This document shows positions 45,492 through 56,400 of a DNA stretch of 64,000 nucleotides, piece after piece. The stretch comes from an uncultured Flavobacteriales bacterium (GTDB lineage Bacteria > Bacteroidota > Bacteroidia > Flavobacteriales > Crocinitomicaceae): contig CAMLHZ010000001.1 in assembly GCA_946480085.1 (NCBI GenBank), positions 248,001-312,000 of the forward strand. The letters run 5' to 3'. Every line of letters begins with the position of its first letter. The first letter of the stretch is position 1. Below the pieces are notes generated by a model. That model was not told the origin of the DNA. It made no database searches and worked only from the letters and a program-made list of their open reading frames with translations. The translations under genes and the position numbers were made by a program.

Positions 45492-46231
45492 CAAATGTTT
45501 TTGAAATAGGTGAGAATTTCTTCTTTTTTTCTACTTGAAACAGGGACTTCGATGCTATCTGGCAACAACAAAAATCCACCATTTCTTTTGTCGAATTGAG
45601 AGACTTGACGCATATTCACCAAATAACTTTGATGTGTTCGAATGAAATAATCACTTCCAATAATACTTTCGAAATGGGCTAATGTTTTTGAAACCAAAAT
45701 GGGTTTACGGTTGGTAAAATGAAAATGGGTGTATGCACCATCTGCTAAGCAGTATGTAATTTCTTCAATGTCCACAATATGCAATGCATCTGCGGTGTTC
45801 AGAACAATTTTCTTGGGTTCAGGACTTTTCATTTGTTGACGAAAGATCTCCAATTGTTCAAAAACACGATCATTTTGGATACGGCTATGTGCTTTTAAAA
45901 CGGAAACTTGTAAATCGGACGGATCAAATGGCTTCAGTAAATAATCTAAAGCTGATACTTGAAAAGCTCTGAGTGCAAAATCATTGTATGCTGTAATGAA
46001 AATGGTTGGAATGTAGCGTGGAGAGATGGCATGAAGAATATCGAACCCGCTTTTGTCATGCAGCTGAATATCCAGAAGCAATAGATCGGGGTTAAAATCC
46101 GAAATTTCCTGTAAAGCACTAGCAACACTATCCGCTTCCCGAATCATCAGCCCATTAATTCCAACTTGTGACAAAACTATTTGGCAGTTTTCTCTAGCAA
46201 TTTTTTCGTCGTCTATAATCAGGATTTTCAT
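45491..46231 (-). CDS. LytTR-family response regulator
   Basis: 246 residues from the ATG at 46231 (MKILIIDDEKIAREN); an ATG four codons upstream is also possible. The receiver domain (1-120) has the acidic pair IDDE, the phospho-Asp in LLLLDIQLHD (near 56), Thr/Ser and Lys in FITAYNDFALRAF and LLKPFD. The LytTR DNA-binding domain (about 145-245) has DIEEITYCLADGAYTHFHF and FIRTHQSYLVNMRQV. It forms a translationally coupled operon with the kinase. Targets unknown; LytTR regulators in Bacteroidota often control exported proteins. Confidence 0.94.
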   Translation of the reverse strand: MKILIIDDEKIARENCQIVLSQVGINGLMIREADSVASALQEISDFNPDLLLLDIQLHDKSGFDILHAISPRYIPTIFITAYNDFALRAFQVSALDYLLKPFDPSDLQVSVLKAHSRIQNDRVFEQLEIFRQQMKSPEPKKIVLNTADALHIVDIEEITYCLADGAYTHFHFTNRKPILVSKTLAHFESIIGSDYFIRTHQSYLVNMRQVSQFDKRNGGFLLLPDSIEVPVSSRKKEEILTYFKNI

Positions 46232-46264
46232 CAAAGGGTTCAATTGGGCTGATAAAGGTACGAA

Positions 46265-46290
46265 AACCCGCCCTGAAAGAGGAGCGGGTT
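46265..46290 (-). terminator. Terminator of the T9SS cargo gene at 46315
   Basis: A 7-bp stem, AACCCGC/GCGGGTT, with a 12-nt loop, and a TTTT run on the minus strand. Confidence 0.65.
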
Positions 46291-46314
46291 CCTAAATAAC
46301 AAGATAAAGTTGTG

Positions 46315-49272
46315 TTAATTCTTCACCACACGTTTCACGGTTTTTCCTTCGTCAGTTGTAATTTCAAAGAAGTAAACTCCGTTTTGTAAATCCTTCAAGG
46401 AAACCAGCGCTACAGGTTGAATGGAAAGATGATCCTGAATTATCGTTCCCTGCGTATCATACACGGTTAGTTCAGCATTACTTCCCTCGAATGAAACAGC
46501 GACTAAATTGGTTGTCGGATTCGGATAAATTAAGATTTCGCTTTCTTTTTGTTCACCAATGCCCGCAGTAGAAACATTTCCATCGAAAATGGCTATTTCT
46601 TCGGTATGTACATAGTAGTCGTTAATTGTTTTGAAAGGACAGAAGAGAGAATATTGGATGTAGTAAAATCCATCTCCATTAATGAGTTGATAGTAGACAC
46701 TGTCTAATGAAGTAACGGTATCCTGTACAATGCTCCAAACAACTAATAATTCTGTTCCGTTGATCTCAGCTTCGTAGACGAAAATGGAATCAATGTTCAG
46801 AAAGACAATATCACAGTTTTCACTGATTCCACCTACCAGGTCATTATAAAAATTAAGGTTATTTGTGTCAACAATGAATGTGCTTGAATCCTGACCGATT
46901 ACAAAAGTCATTTCGATAGAGTCGTTGTAATAGTCGTAAACTTTAAGGGTATGAATACCAGCACAAAGTGAATCCACAGTCATAAATCCGTTTGAAGAAT
47001 ATGGACCGTTGGTTCCATCAATAATTGCTGTAAAGTCAGGTGCTCCTGTTGGTTGAATAATGATCTTTCCGCTACAACCATTTAAACCTGTGGGATACGT
47101 AAACGTACTTACTGAAAAATCTTCCGGAGCAATTTCTGTAAAGTCTTCAACTCCTAGAACATTTCCGCTTCCACCTCCATCTCCGCCACCAGCTAAATAC
47201 ATCTGGTCATCAATAATAGAGAATACGTATGTTGAACCATAGCTGCTTTCGGTTGGAGAAATATTCCAAGGTGTAACCACTTCGTTTACCATGTCAAGTT
47301 CAGCGGTATACATTCTATTTTGACCTCCGATCATATGAAACTCACCACCAATATAAACTCTGTTTTCAATACTTTTTAAAGACAATACCGGATAGTCAGG
47401 ATTAAGATCCAGAGTATTCACCGCGCCAGTTGAGGCCTGAACGGAAGCCATAAAATTTCTTGCTTCATTATTGACTTGAGTGAAAGATCCTCCTACAAGA
47501 ATTTGATTTCCAGACTGTGTAATTGCTTCAATATTTCCATTAAAAAGAGGAGACCAGATATCAAGTGATAATCCTGAGTTCAAATCGAAGCGTGCAATAT
47601 TTGTTCGATCTTCACTTCCTGCCTGAGTGAAATTTCCTCCAGCATATAAGTAATTTCCGGCAACATAAACCTCCTTCACAGAATCGTTTAACAATGGATT
47701 CCAGTTTTCAACTGTTTCTGTGTTCAGGTTAATTGCTCCCAAATGGGAAATATCCACTCCATCAATCTGTGTGAATCCACCACCAACAAAAAGAAGAGAA
47801 TCCAATGATAGAATGGTATTGACAGATCCGTTAATATCGAAGTTCCAGTTAAGAAGGTTTCCTGTATTGATATCAAAAGCGGCAATGTGATTACGCGGTG
47901 TTCCGCTCACCGTGGTAAAATCACCACCGTAGATTACCATATCATCTTTGATGTGAACAACGTTTACTCGTCCATTGAAATTTGGATTCCACGATGTTGG
48001 TTCACCTGTGAGAGAATTTATTGAAGCCCCTTTATTTCTGTATTTAGAACCAATTGTACCGAAAGTTCCTCCGATATAGGCTGTAGTGTCAGAAAGCGTG
48101 ATTGTACTCACATCACCACCCTCAACAACAGGATTCCACACTGCTAATTGTGATAAATATATGTTATATGCTCCAACGGACTGACGAATCAAGCCATTAT
48201 CAACATACATGAAATTCCCGCCGAAATAAAGTAAAGAGTCCCTGTGTGTCAAAGCGTAGACATCGCCATCAATCAGCAAATTCATTGGAATATTATCTCC
48301 AGTTTGAGGGTTTAGAGATGCTACGTTTAATACAGTTTCTGAATTAATACTGGTAAATTGACCACCAACAAACATGGTGTCGCCAACAAAATGCATACAA
48401 TAAACAGATCCCGTAATATCAATTTCGAAAGCATTCAAACTATCACCAATGATAGTTCCCATTCCATCTGAAACAACATCAATTGCAGCAATTCCATTAC
48501 GTGTTTCGCCATTTACTGTAAAGCTTTGGTTAGCGATATAAACGGTTGTATCCTTAATAGCAAGACCTCTAACCATTCCGTTAACATCTGGATTCCAGTT
48601 GCTTGCTATTCCTGTGGTCATATCAAATCTCATCAAGTTCTGATAAACCGTTGGACCTAAAAAGGATGTAAATAGTCCGCCAATGTACAATCCGTTGTTG
48701 GAAACCAACATTTGATTAATTTGTCCATTGATTTCGGGATACCACGGATCTAAAGAGCCATTAGCAGCGCTAACTATTGCAAGGTTGTTTCTAATTTCTC
48801 CCCCAATTTGGGTAAAATGTCCTCCTAGATATAAATCATCTCCGATCAACACCATCGATCGAACAAAAACAGTACTATTTCCAACAATTTCCGGATTCCA
48901 TGAGGTTACATCTCCATTTGCATTAAGATGAGCAACGCATTTTCTAATACTGTCACCGACCTGTGTAAAGTTTCCTCCAATGAAGTAACCTCCGTTTCCA
49001 TCTGCAACCGAGCAAAACACATTTGAACTCATATTCGGATTTGCGAATGTGAAATCAGGAACTCCAGTTAACAAATTGACATTGGCACCGCAAGTTTCTT
49101 CTTTTGGAATCCATCTAGTGAAATCTCCTCCAACATAGAGAAGGTTATTAGCAGTGTCAACGTCCATTCCGTAAACGCCATTGGTGGGCATCCAGTAAAT
49201 TTCTGACAAAGTTTGTGACTTGGCAGTGAATGCAAGACAAAGAACCAATGATAAGGAGATGATGAATTTCAT
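46315..49272 (-). CDS. T9SS cargo with GGxFTxxG propeller repeats, paralogue 1
   Basis: 985 residues. Signal peptide 1-19 (MKFIISLSLVLCLAFTAKS). About 14 repeats (25-700) of some 45-50 residues follow the plan LYVGGDFTRW / YIGGNFTQVGDSIRK / NVASLNPQTG / WNPEIVGNSTVF, a delta-60/PQQ-like propeller pattern. A linker domain of about 200 residues follows (CSGKIIIQPTGAPDFTAIID; GISENCDIVFLNIDSIFVYE) and then a type A sorting domain (about 910-985; LIYPNPTTNLVAVSFEG to GKTVKRVVKN). The paralogue at 53484 shares the full layout and a nearly identical end. It is secreted or surface-bound; function unknown. Confidence 0.88.
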   Translation of the reverse strand: MKFIISLSLVLCLAFTAKSQTLSEIYWMPTNGVYGMDVDTANNLLYVGGDFTRWIPKEETCGANVNLLTGVPDFTFANPNMSSNVFCSVADGNGGYFIGGNFTQVGDSIRKCVAHLNANGDVTSWNPEIVGNSTVFVRSMVLIGDDLYLGGHFTQIGGEIRNNLAIVSAANGSLDPWYPEINGQINQMLVSNNGLYIGGLFTSFLGPTVYQNLMRFDMTTGIASNWNPDVNGMVRGLAIKDTTVYIANQSFTVNGETRNGIAAIDVVSDGMGTIIGDSLNAFEIDITGSVYCMHFVGDTMFVGGQFTSINSETVLNVASLNPQTGDNIPMNLLIDGDVYALTHRDSLLYFGGNFMYVDNGLIRQSVGAYNIYLSQLAVWNPVVEGGDVSTITLSDTTAYIGGTFGTIGSKYRNKGASINSLTGEPTSWNPNFNGRVNVVHIKDDMVIYGGDFTTVSGTPRNHIAAFDINTGNLLNWNFDINGSVNTILSLDSLLFVGGGFTQIDGVDISHLGAINLNTETVENWNPLLNDSVKEVYVAGNYLYAGGNFTQAGSEDRTNIARFDLNSGLSLDIWSPLFNGNIEAITQSGNQILVGGSFTQVNNEARNFMASVQASTGAVNTLDLNPDYPVLSLKSIENRVYIGGEFHMIGGQNRMYTAELDMVNEVVTPWNISPTESSYGSTYVFSIIDDQMYLAGGGDGGGSGNVLGVEDFTEIAPEDFSVSTFTYPTGLNGCSGKIIIQPTGAPDFTAIIDGTNGPYSSNGFMTVDSLCAGIHTLKVYDYYNDSIEMTFVIGQDSSTFIVDTNNLNFYNDLVGGISENCDIVFLNIDSIFVYEAEINGTELLVVWSIVQDTVTSLDSVYYQLINGDGFYYIQYSLFCPFKTINDYYVHTEEIAIFDGNVSTAGIGEQKESEILIYPNPTTNLVAVSFEGSNAELTVYDTQGTIIQDHLSIQPVALVSLKDLQNGVYFFEITTDEGKTVKRVVKN

Positions 49273-49288
49273 GATAGATGAAGCCGAT

Positions 49289-52200
49289 TTATTGTTTAAT
49301 TATTTTTTTGGTTGTCGTTAAACCTGATGTTTTTACTTCAAAGAAGTAAACACCAGTTTCTACATTTAGCAAAGATACTTGTTGTCCCGATTGAACAGTA
49401 GAATAATTTTGAATCAGTTTTCCTTGAGCATCGTAAATGACTAAAGTAGGTTCAGCTCCCTGAAAGGAAATAGTTACAAGATCATTCGTTGGGTTGGGAT
49501 AGATCTCCAAAGAAGTAATGAGCGATTCGCCGATTCCCACATTGTTGATTGTCACACAATCCGTTGTGTCTTCACAACCCATATCAATGTCTACAATTGC
49601 TGCATAGGAACCATTGACTATCGGTGTGAACGTACTACTATTCGCTCCTGAAATGGGTTGACCAGTTGTACAGTTAATCCAACGTACATTATCACCTCCG
49701 GTTGCGGTTAACGTTCCATTCCCATTATCTGTAATTTGCCCTGTTGGCACAGTATAAATAAGTAAACTCATGGTAACGATTGAATCACAACCGGTTGAAC
49801 TTTGAATAGTTAACGGGTAAGAACCTGAGAAAGGGTAAGTTTGTTGCGCCAACTCCCAGAAATAAGGTCCGCAACTCGCGGCAGTGAATGTGGAAGAGGA
49901 CGATTCGTTAATGGTCAGGTTTAATGTAAGTATAGAGTCGCAACCTACGCTGTTCAGCAAATATTGAATATATGTTCCACTGCTTGTGTACGTTTGATTA
50001 TTTAATGTGTACGAATAACAAGCTGTTGCACTCAACGAACTTGAAGTTGGATTGGTAATCGTTAAGTTCAGTGTAACTGTAGAATCACAGCCTGAAGCAT
50101 TTTGTATAGTTTGAATGTAGACCCCACTGGTGGTATATGTTTGATTGTTTAAAGTGTACGAATCACATTGTGTTACACTCAAAAAGCTTGAAGGCGGATT
50201 TGTAATTGTTAAGTTCAACGTCACAATTGAGTCGCAACTGTTCACGTTCTCCAGAGTCCATGTTGGTGTATTGGTTGATGAAAAGTAAGTGTTTCCATCA
50301 ATCCAGGTGTAACTTCCACAATGACTTTGATGATCAACACCGCTTGAAGGTCCTGAAATCGTAAGATGTAAGGTTACAACGGAGTCACATCCCTGTGGAT
50401 TGGTAAACGTAAATGTTGGTGTGTTGGTTGATGAAAAGTAAGTGTTTCCATCTATCCAGGTATAGCTTCCACCACATTGTTGCTGAACATGAATTCCAGT
50501 TGAAGGTCCGATGATTGTCAGGTTCAGGCTTACAATTGAATCACAGCCTGCCTGATTTTGTGTGATGTAAGCATACGATCCAGAAGTTGCATAAGTTTGA
50601 TTGGTTAACGTCCAGTTATAACTTCCACAAGTAGTCACTTCTTCAGTAACGATCTCGGCTTCTTCCAAAGAGAATAATTCTCGTCCGTAACCCGCTTTAT
50701 TCGCTCGCATAATGATGTGCCCGTTTACAGAACCACTGAATTCAGGATAAGATGACAAGTCCCCCGGATTCAGATCCTCCAGCATTGTGGTTGAACAATC
50801 CGAGAAAATAGTACTGTACGGTTCATAACCGTTTACTCCGTTGTTGGCAGAGAAGTACAATACGTTATGAATTAGTTTCAATCCTGCCGGATTGGAAGCA
50901 GCAGCTCCGGGATAGATGTCTGAAACGATAGCGGCGTTTTGGCCGAACACCTTTTTCCATAATTCTCTTCCTGTTCCGATTTTGTTAGCTGTAAACCAAA
51001 AATGTCCGGATCCTAAGGTTAATTCCAACGGATTACTTGATAATGCTCCTGGCTCAATGTCTTCTTCCAAATGCGTTCCGGCCGGTGTTCCGTCTGTTGA
51101 CCATAACTCACGTCCATGAATAGGATCATTAGCGGAGAAGTAAACTCTATTGTCCCAAAAAAACAGATCATTTGGTGCTCCAGATTCGGCTCCGGGATAA
51201 ATATCCGATAGTAACACAGTTCCCGCCGAAGTGCCATCGGTTTTCCAAAGTTCGCGTCCGTTGACAGCGTTCGTTGCAACAAAAATGATAGACCCGTTCA
51301 AAAAAGTAAATTGATCCGGATCGCTACCTATATCACCTGGGTAAATATTTTTGACCAGATAAGTTCCGGAGGCTTTTCCATTGGAACGATACAATTCATG
51401 ACCAACGCCATTACCGTTACAATCGAAATAAAACACAGTATCAACTGCTAGGGGTTTGGTTTCAGTGTATATTCCACCGTTCAGGTTGGTAACAAGTGAC
51501 GGAGGGGCTGTTGGATTGACACGATATAATCTTGAAGGTGTGTTGTTCGTGAAGAAATAAAGGGTATCGTTCATTTCGAATACCGGCATGGGGATGGTAA
51601 GGCTGTTTAACGTTCCGGATAGTGCATTGGTGCCTGCTAAAGTTCCGTTTGTTTTGATTAACGCGTTGTAGGTACTGAGTCCAGTTTGTCCAAAGAAGTA
51701 AACGGTAGTGTCGAAAGCCGAAAAATGATAAGGATCGCCGCTATTCGTTCCTGCATACAGGTCTTTTAAAAGAGCGGTTCCTGGTTGAGTTCCGTCCGAA
51801 GACCAAAGTTCTCTCCCATAAGTTGAGGAAACACCTGTAAAATACAAACGATCATCTGTAGCAAGAAGATTTTCAGATGAGATTTCAGAAGATTCTTCAT
51901 TCGCGCAGATGTCGCGTAAGAGTACAGTCCCTGCGGTTGTTCCATCACTGATCCAAAGCTCAGCATTATTGATTGTTGTAATACGAGATTGAAAAAGGAT
52001 CTTCCCATTGTGCTCGGTCATACCCGATGGACCACCACTAGCGATACCGGGTAAAGTTGACTTAACGAGCACAGTTCCGGCAGTTGTACCATTTGTTTTG
52101 TAGAACTCCGCACCGTCACCACTTGCTGAAGCACTGAAATAAACCGCACCCAGGCAATAGCTGAAATTTGTCGGATTACTTGAATTAACACCAGAAAAAA

Positions 52201-53299
52201 TGTCTTTTACGAGCACAGTTCCTGTCAGGGTTCCGTCTGATTTGTATAGCTCGAATCCTGAACCGGTATTGAAGGCTGAAAAATAGAGTGTTCCATTTCC
52301 ATCATAAAGTGAGGCAGGGTCTGAAGAGTTGGAACCAACGTAGATGTCTTTCACCATTTGTGTTCCGGCTGTTGTTCCATCCGATTTCCATAACTCATTA
52401 CCGTTTGTTCCGTTATCGGCAGTAAAAAACAACAAACCATTGGAAATAGTCAACTCACTTATGTTTGGAAAGGTGACTGTTGGATTGACCTCTGCCACCA
52501 ATACTGTTCCGGCTTCCGTACCATCCGATTTCCATAATTCAGAGCCCAAGCCTCCGGTTGTTGCTGGGAAAAAGATGGTATTATTATAAGAGATCAGTAC
52601 ATCATCTGAATTGAAAGTGGACGTTACTCCGGGATGAATATCAGAAACCATAACAGTACCTGCTTCTGTACCATCCGTTTTCCAAAGCTCTGTACCATGT
52701 GCCAAATCGTTCGCAGTGAAATATAAATGTGTAGTTGTTACTGCAAAATCCGGTTGTAAACTTAGCCCTCCTAAATTGAGTGTAGGATTGATATCCTTCA
52801 CCAGTGAATAATTCGTTCCGTCTGTCTTCCAAAGTTCAGCGCCAGGCTCATTTCCTATGCCACAGGTAAAAAATAACAGACCGTTCGCCACGATTAAATT
52901 TTCCGGATAATAGTTTTGAGTAAAATTGGTTACCGGAGCGGTTCCTTCCGGCGTTCCATCTGTTTTCCAAATTTGTTCGGTAGTAATCCAGTCCCTTGCA
53001 ACGAAATAAAGTTCACCGTTGTAAATGGTAAATTCTTTAGGTTCGGACCCAAGATTAAATGCTCCGATTTCCAGGAACATCTTTGTTCCGGCCAAGGTAC
53101 CGTCTGTTATCCAAAGTTCTTCCCCGTTATCCTGTGTTCTGGCGTTGAAGAAAACCTTACCATTGAATGGAGTGAAGTCTTTTGGAAAACCGTTTTGATG
53201 AAAAATTCCCGGATAATCCTGAAGATTAACGGATTGCGCGCGACCCGTAAAGTGGAGCACGGTAACCAATAAAATCGTTAAAGCGGAGTTGAAGTTCAT
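49289..53299 (-). CDS. T9SS cargo with ELW-DGT repeats and GCDS repeats
   Basis: 1336 residues from the ATG at 53299, which starts a signal peptide (MNFNSALTILLVTVLHFTGR, cleaved near AQS); the frame extends to 53398 but without a better start. About 15 repeats (about 25-850) carry the motif GxELWKTDGTxAGTxLVxDIxPG (for example HGTELWKTDGTEAGTVMV), the ELWxxDGT family. Then come six repeats (about 880-1170) of the plan CGSYNWTLTNQTYATSG then GCDSIVSLNLTI. Last is a type A sorting domain (about 1260-1336; IYPNPTNDLVTISFQG to TTKKIIKQ). It is flanked by the two propeller paralogues on the same strand. Possibly adhesive; no catalytic motif seen. Confidence 0.88.
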   Translation of the reverse strand: MNFNSALTILLVTVLHFTGRAQSVNLQDYPGIFHQNGFPKDFTPFNGKVFFNARTQDNGEELWITDGTLAGTKMFLEIGAFNLGSEPKEFTIYNGELYFVARDWITTEQIWKTDGTPEGTAPVTNFTQNYYPENLIVANGLLFFTCGIGNEPGAELWKTDGTNYSLVKDINPTLNLGGLSLQPDFAVTTTHLYFTANDLAHGTELWKTDGTEAGTVMVSDIHPGVTSTFNSDDVLISYNNTIFFPATTGGLGSELWKSDGTEAGTVLVAEVNPTVTFPNISELTISNGLLFFTADNGTNGNELWKSDGTTAGTQMVKDIYVGSNSSDPASLYDGNGTLYFSAFNTGSGFELYKSDGTLTGTVLVKDIFSGVNSSNPTNFSYCLGAVYFSASASGDGAEFYKTNGTTAGTVLVKSTLPGIASGGPSGMTEHNGKILFQSRITTINNAELWISDGTTAGTVLLRDICANEESSEISSENLLATDDRLYFTGVSSTYGRELWSSDGTQPGTALLKDLYAGTNSGDPYHFSAFDTTVYFFGQTGLSTYNALIKTNGTLAGTNALSGTLNSLTIPMPVFEMNDTLYFFTNNTPSRLYRVNPTAPPSLVTNLNGGIYTETKPLAVDTVFYFDCNGNGVGHELYRSNGKASGTYLVKNIYPGDIGSDPDQFTFLNGSIIFVATNAVNGRELWKTDGTSAGTVLLSDIYPGAESGAPNDLFFWDNRVYFSANDPIHGRELWSTDGTPAGTHLEEDIEPGALSSNPLELTLGSGHFWFTANKIGTGRELWKKVFGQNAAIVSDIYPGAAASNPAGLKLIHNVLYFSANNGVNGYEPYSTIFSDCSTTMLEDLNPGDLSSYPEFSGSVNGHIIMRANKAGYGRELFSLEEAEIVTEEVTTCGSYNWTLTNQTYATSGSYAYITQNQAGCDSIVSLNLTIIGPSTGIHVQQQCGGSYTWIDGNTYFSSTNTPTFTFTNPQGCDSVVTLHLTISGPSSGVDHQSHCGSYTWIDGNTYFSSTNTPTWTLENVNSCDSIVTLNLTITNPPSSFLSVTQCDSYTLNNQTYTTSGVYIQTIQNASGCDSTVTLNLTITNPTSSSLSATACYSYTLNNQTYTSSGTYIQYLLNSVGCDSILTLNLTINESSSSTFTAASCGPYFWELAQQTYPFSGSYPLTIQSSTGCDSIVTMSLLIYTVPTGQITDNGNGTLTATGGDNVRWINCTTGQPISGANSSTFTPIVNGSYAAIVDIDMGCEDTTDCVTINNVGIGESLITSLEIYPNPTNDLVTISFQGAEPTLVIYDAQGKLIQNYSTVQSGQQVSLLNVETGVYFFEVKTSGLTTTKKIIKQ

Positions 53300-53422
53300 G
53301 TGTTCTAATAAATCGCGACGCGTTATACCAATTTTCATTCTGAAATGTATTCCTTTTGTTGTCAATCTAAAATGTGGCTGATGACAAAAGGTAAACAATG
53401 CGAGGTGATTTTAGGATAAACA

Positions 53423-53467
53423 GAAAATCCGCCGTTCACTGAGGTTCTCGAAGTGCGGCGGATTTTC
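53423..53467 (-). terminator. Terminator of the T9SS cargo gene at 53484
   Basis: A 12-bp stem, GAAAATCCGCCG/CGGCGGATTTTC, around a 21-nt loop that holds a second type of repeat core (CACTGAGGTTCTCGAAGTG). Confidence 0.82.
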
Positions 53468-53483
53468 AAATATAATTGTGTTA

Positions 53484-56400
53484 TCAATTCTTCACCACAC
53501 GCTTCACGGCTTTTCCTTCATCTGTAACAATCTCGAAGAAGTACACTCCCGTTTGAATGTCTTTCAATGAAACGTGTTCTACTGAATGAATGGAAGAACG
53601 ATTCTGAATCACTTTTCCTTGTGAATCATAAATCGTTAATTCAGCTTTGTTTCCTTCGAAAGAAACAGTGACCAAATTATTCGTTGGATTTGGATAAATG
53701 AGAATATCAGTTTCTTGCCAATCTCCAATTCCAGCAGTAGAAATGGTTCCATCCTCAAAATAAATGGATTCGGTTACAGTGAAATAATCACCCAAAGCTT
53801 TTGTTGGACAGAATACGCTTAATTGAAGCCAGTAAACACCATTTCCGTTGTTCAATTCATAGCTTGTTGTATCTAGGTTAGAACCATTCGAATCAACAAT
53901 ATTCCAAATGACATTCACCGTATTTCCTGTTGCCCAGATCGAATCAATGTAGGCCGTATCGATTCCTGCATAATAGATATCGCAATCTTCAATGGTTGTT
54001 CCAAGAGAATCTTGAGCCAATGAATCAATGAATGGATTGGTGAACACGTAATTGGTATCCACTGGAATGACGAATTGGGTTGTAGTTGTATCACCACACG
54101 AATTTACAATCTGTAAATCATGAACTCCTGGACAAAGTCCTGTGAACAAACTGTATCCGCTGGATGTTGCGGTTTGTGCGCCGTTGTCAACATCCAATTC
54201 GAAATCTCCGTTTCCGCTTAGGTCCACTGCAAATTCTCCAACGCAGTTGTTGGGGTCGGAAGGGAGGGAGAAGGTGTTTTCGATAGGACTAGAAGTAATA
54301 GTAAGATTCAAAATCACTGTAGAATCACAACCATAAATATCTACCAAGGTATGCGAGTAAGCACCAGAACAAGAATAAGTGTTTTGATCAACGCTCCAAT
54401 AATATGGTGTGTCACTTGACACATTTATTTGAGTTTCAGTAGGAGAACAAATCTTCAAAGTACCAAGTCCCATATTGTAGAATCCATTAATACTTGAAGT
54501 CCCGCCACCATGAAGTATTCTTCCAGGGCTTTTAAAGAGTTTTCTAGTATTATTAAAACGCAAATCTTGTGGCGAAACGAAGCCTGTTTGTAAATTGGAA
54601 ACAAGGGAAGAACTCTGATTGAGATAGAAGTTTCCACCGATAAATGCGTAATCAGAATCAATTTTCACAATTCCATTGATGAAGTTATTAATACCAGGCT
54701 CCCAACTCAATAAATTTCCATTACTACAATCTACAGCGCCAGCATAACTTCTGTTTTGACCATTTATGGTTGTAAATGCTCCTCCTAAATAGATGTTGTT
54801 ATCAATCAATTCAATCGTGAAAACATTGTTATTCGTAGAAGCTAATAAACTTCCACATGTCCCGTTTAAGAGGCTTACTTGTGCAAAATTATTCCGTGTT
54901 AACCCACCAATTGTATTAAAATGTCCTCCAAGATAAATGGTAGTGTCCTCAATGAATAATTCAAATAGATATGCGCCAACATTGGGGTTGGGATTCCATG
55001 TATTGATTGATTGATTGAAAAGATTGAATGAGGACACTCCGTTTCTATTCATCCCAGCAATATTGGAATAATATCCAGCAATGAACAGGGCTGTGTCATT
55101 ATGAATAATTCGATTTATACTTCCTGGAGCATTAGGATTAGGATTCCAAGAGGTTACTGTTTCATTAATAAGATCGATAGAACCAAGATGTGAACGTGTG
55201 ATTCCGTTTATTGTTGAAAAATTCCCGCCGAGGTATAAATGCTCATTAGCAACATCCAAGGCCGTGATGTTCCCGTCTAAATTCAATGAGAATGGAAGTA
55301 GCTCTCCAGTCTGAGCATTGAGGGCGGCGAAATATTTTCTTGAAACCTGATTGAAAGAAGAGAAATTTCCAGTTAAAAATAACTGACCGTTAAATCTTAA
55401 AATGGAAGTTACGATCTCATTCATCGAAGGGTCCCAGTCGTAAACAGTTGAGTTGAATCTATTGATTGCGGCTGCCCGCTGTCTTGGCACACTGTTAATC
55501 GTAGTAAATCCTCCCCCAACATAAAGGGTGTCGGCATAAATTTCGATGCAATGAACGGTTGAATTAACGATCGGATTCCACGCAGTCAATGCTCCTGTTT
55601 GAATATTGAACGAAGCTAATTGTGTTCTTGATTGGCCTCCAACTATACTAAAGTTCCCTCCAACATAAAGCATTGTATCAACTGCCTTTAAACAAGTAAT
55701 GAAATTATTTGCTCCTGGATTCCATGAGTTAACACTGCTTGTAGGTATATTGATGGATGCTATTCTTTGCCGATTAGAAGAACCTACTACTGAAAAATCA
55801 CCACCAATAATCAAAGTGTTATCTATTATTGTGCACTGATTAATTCCACCACCACTTACAGGAACTGTCCAGCTATCTACAATACAAAACACCTTATCCA
55901 ATCTCGCCAAGTTGCTTCTAAATTCTCCTCCAACTTCGGAAAAACCACCAGCAAGATATATATAGTCGTTGGTTAGGGCCAACGAGACTACGTTACCAGT
56001 TACGGTCGTCATTTGACTCGCAGAACCCGTTATTGCACTAATGCGTGCAATTTTATTAATTGTATTTCCACCAATTGAAGTAAATGACCCGCATACATAC
56101 AATATGTTGTCCTCAAGAACCATGTCGAATATACCACCGTTGGCATCCGGATTCCATGCAGTTACCTCTCCTTGGGAGTTGATGTGTGCTAATCCATTTC
56201 TTTGATAATCACCAATTTGAGTAAAAGTTCCTCCTATAAACCAACCTCCATTTCCATCGGAAATTACTTTTGAAACAGTATAGTTTGTACTCGGGATTGT
56301 AACGCTGCTTGTTCCATTCGAACTGTTGACTAAGGCTATTCCTTGTTGAGTTGGTCCAACAGCAGAAAAATCCCCGCCTATATATACCACATTATTGGTG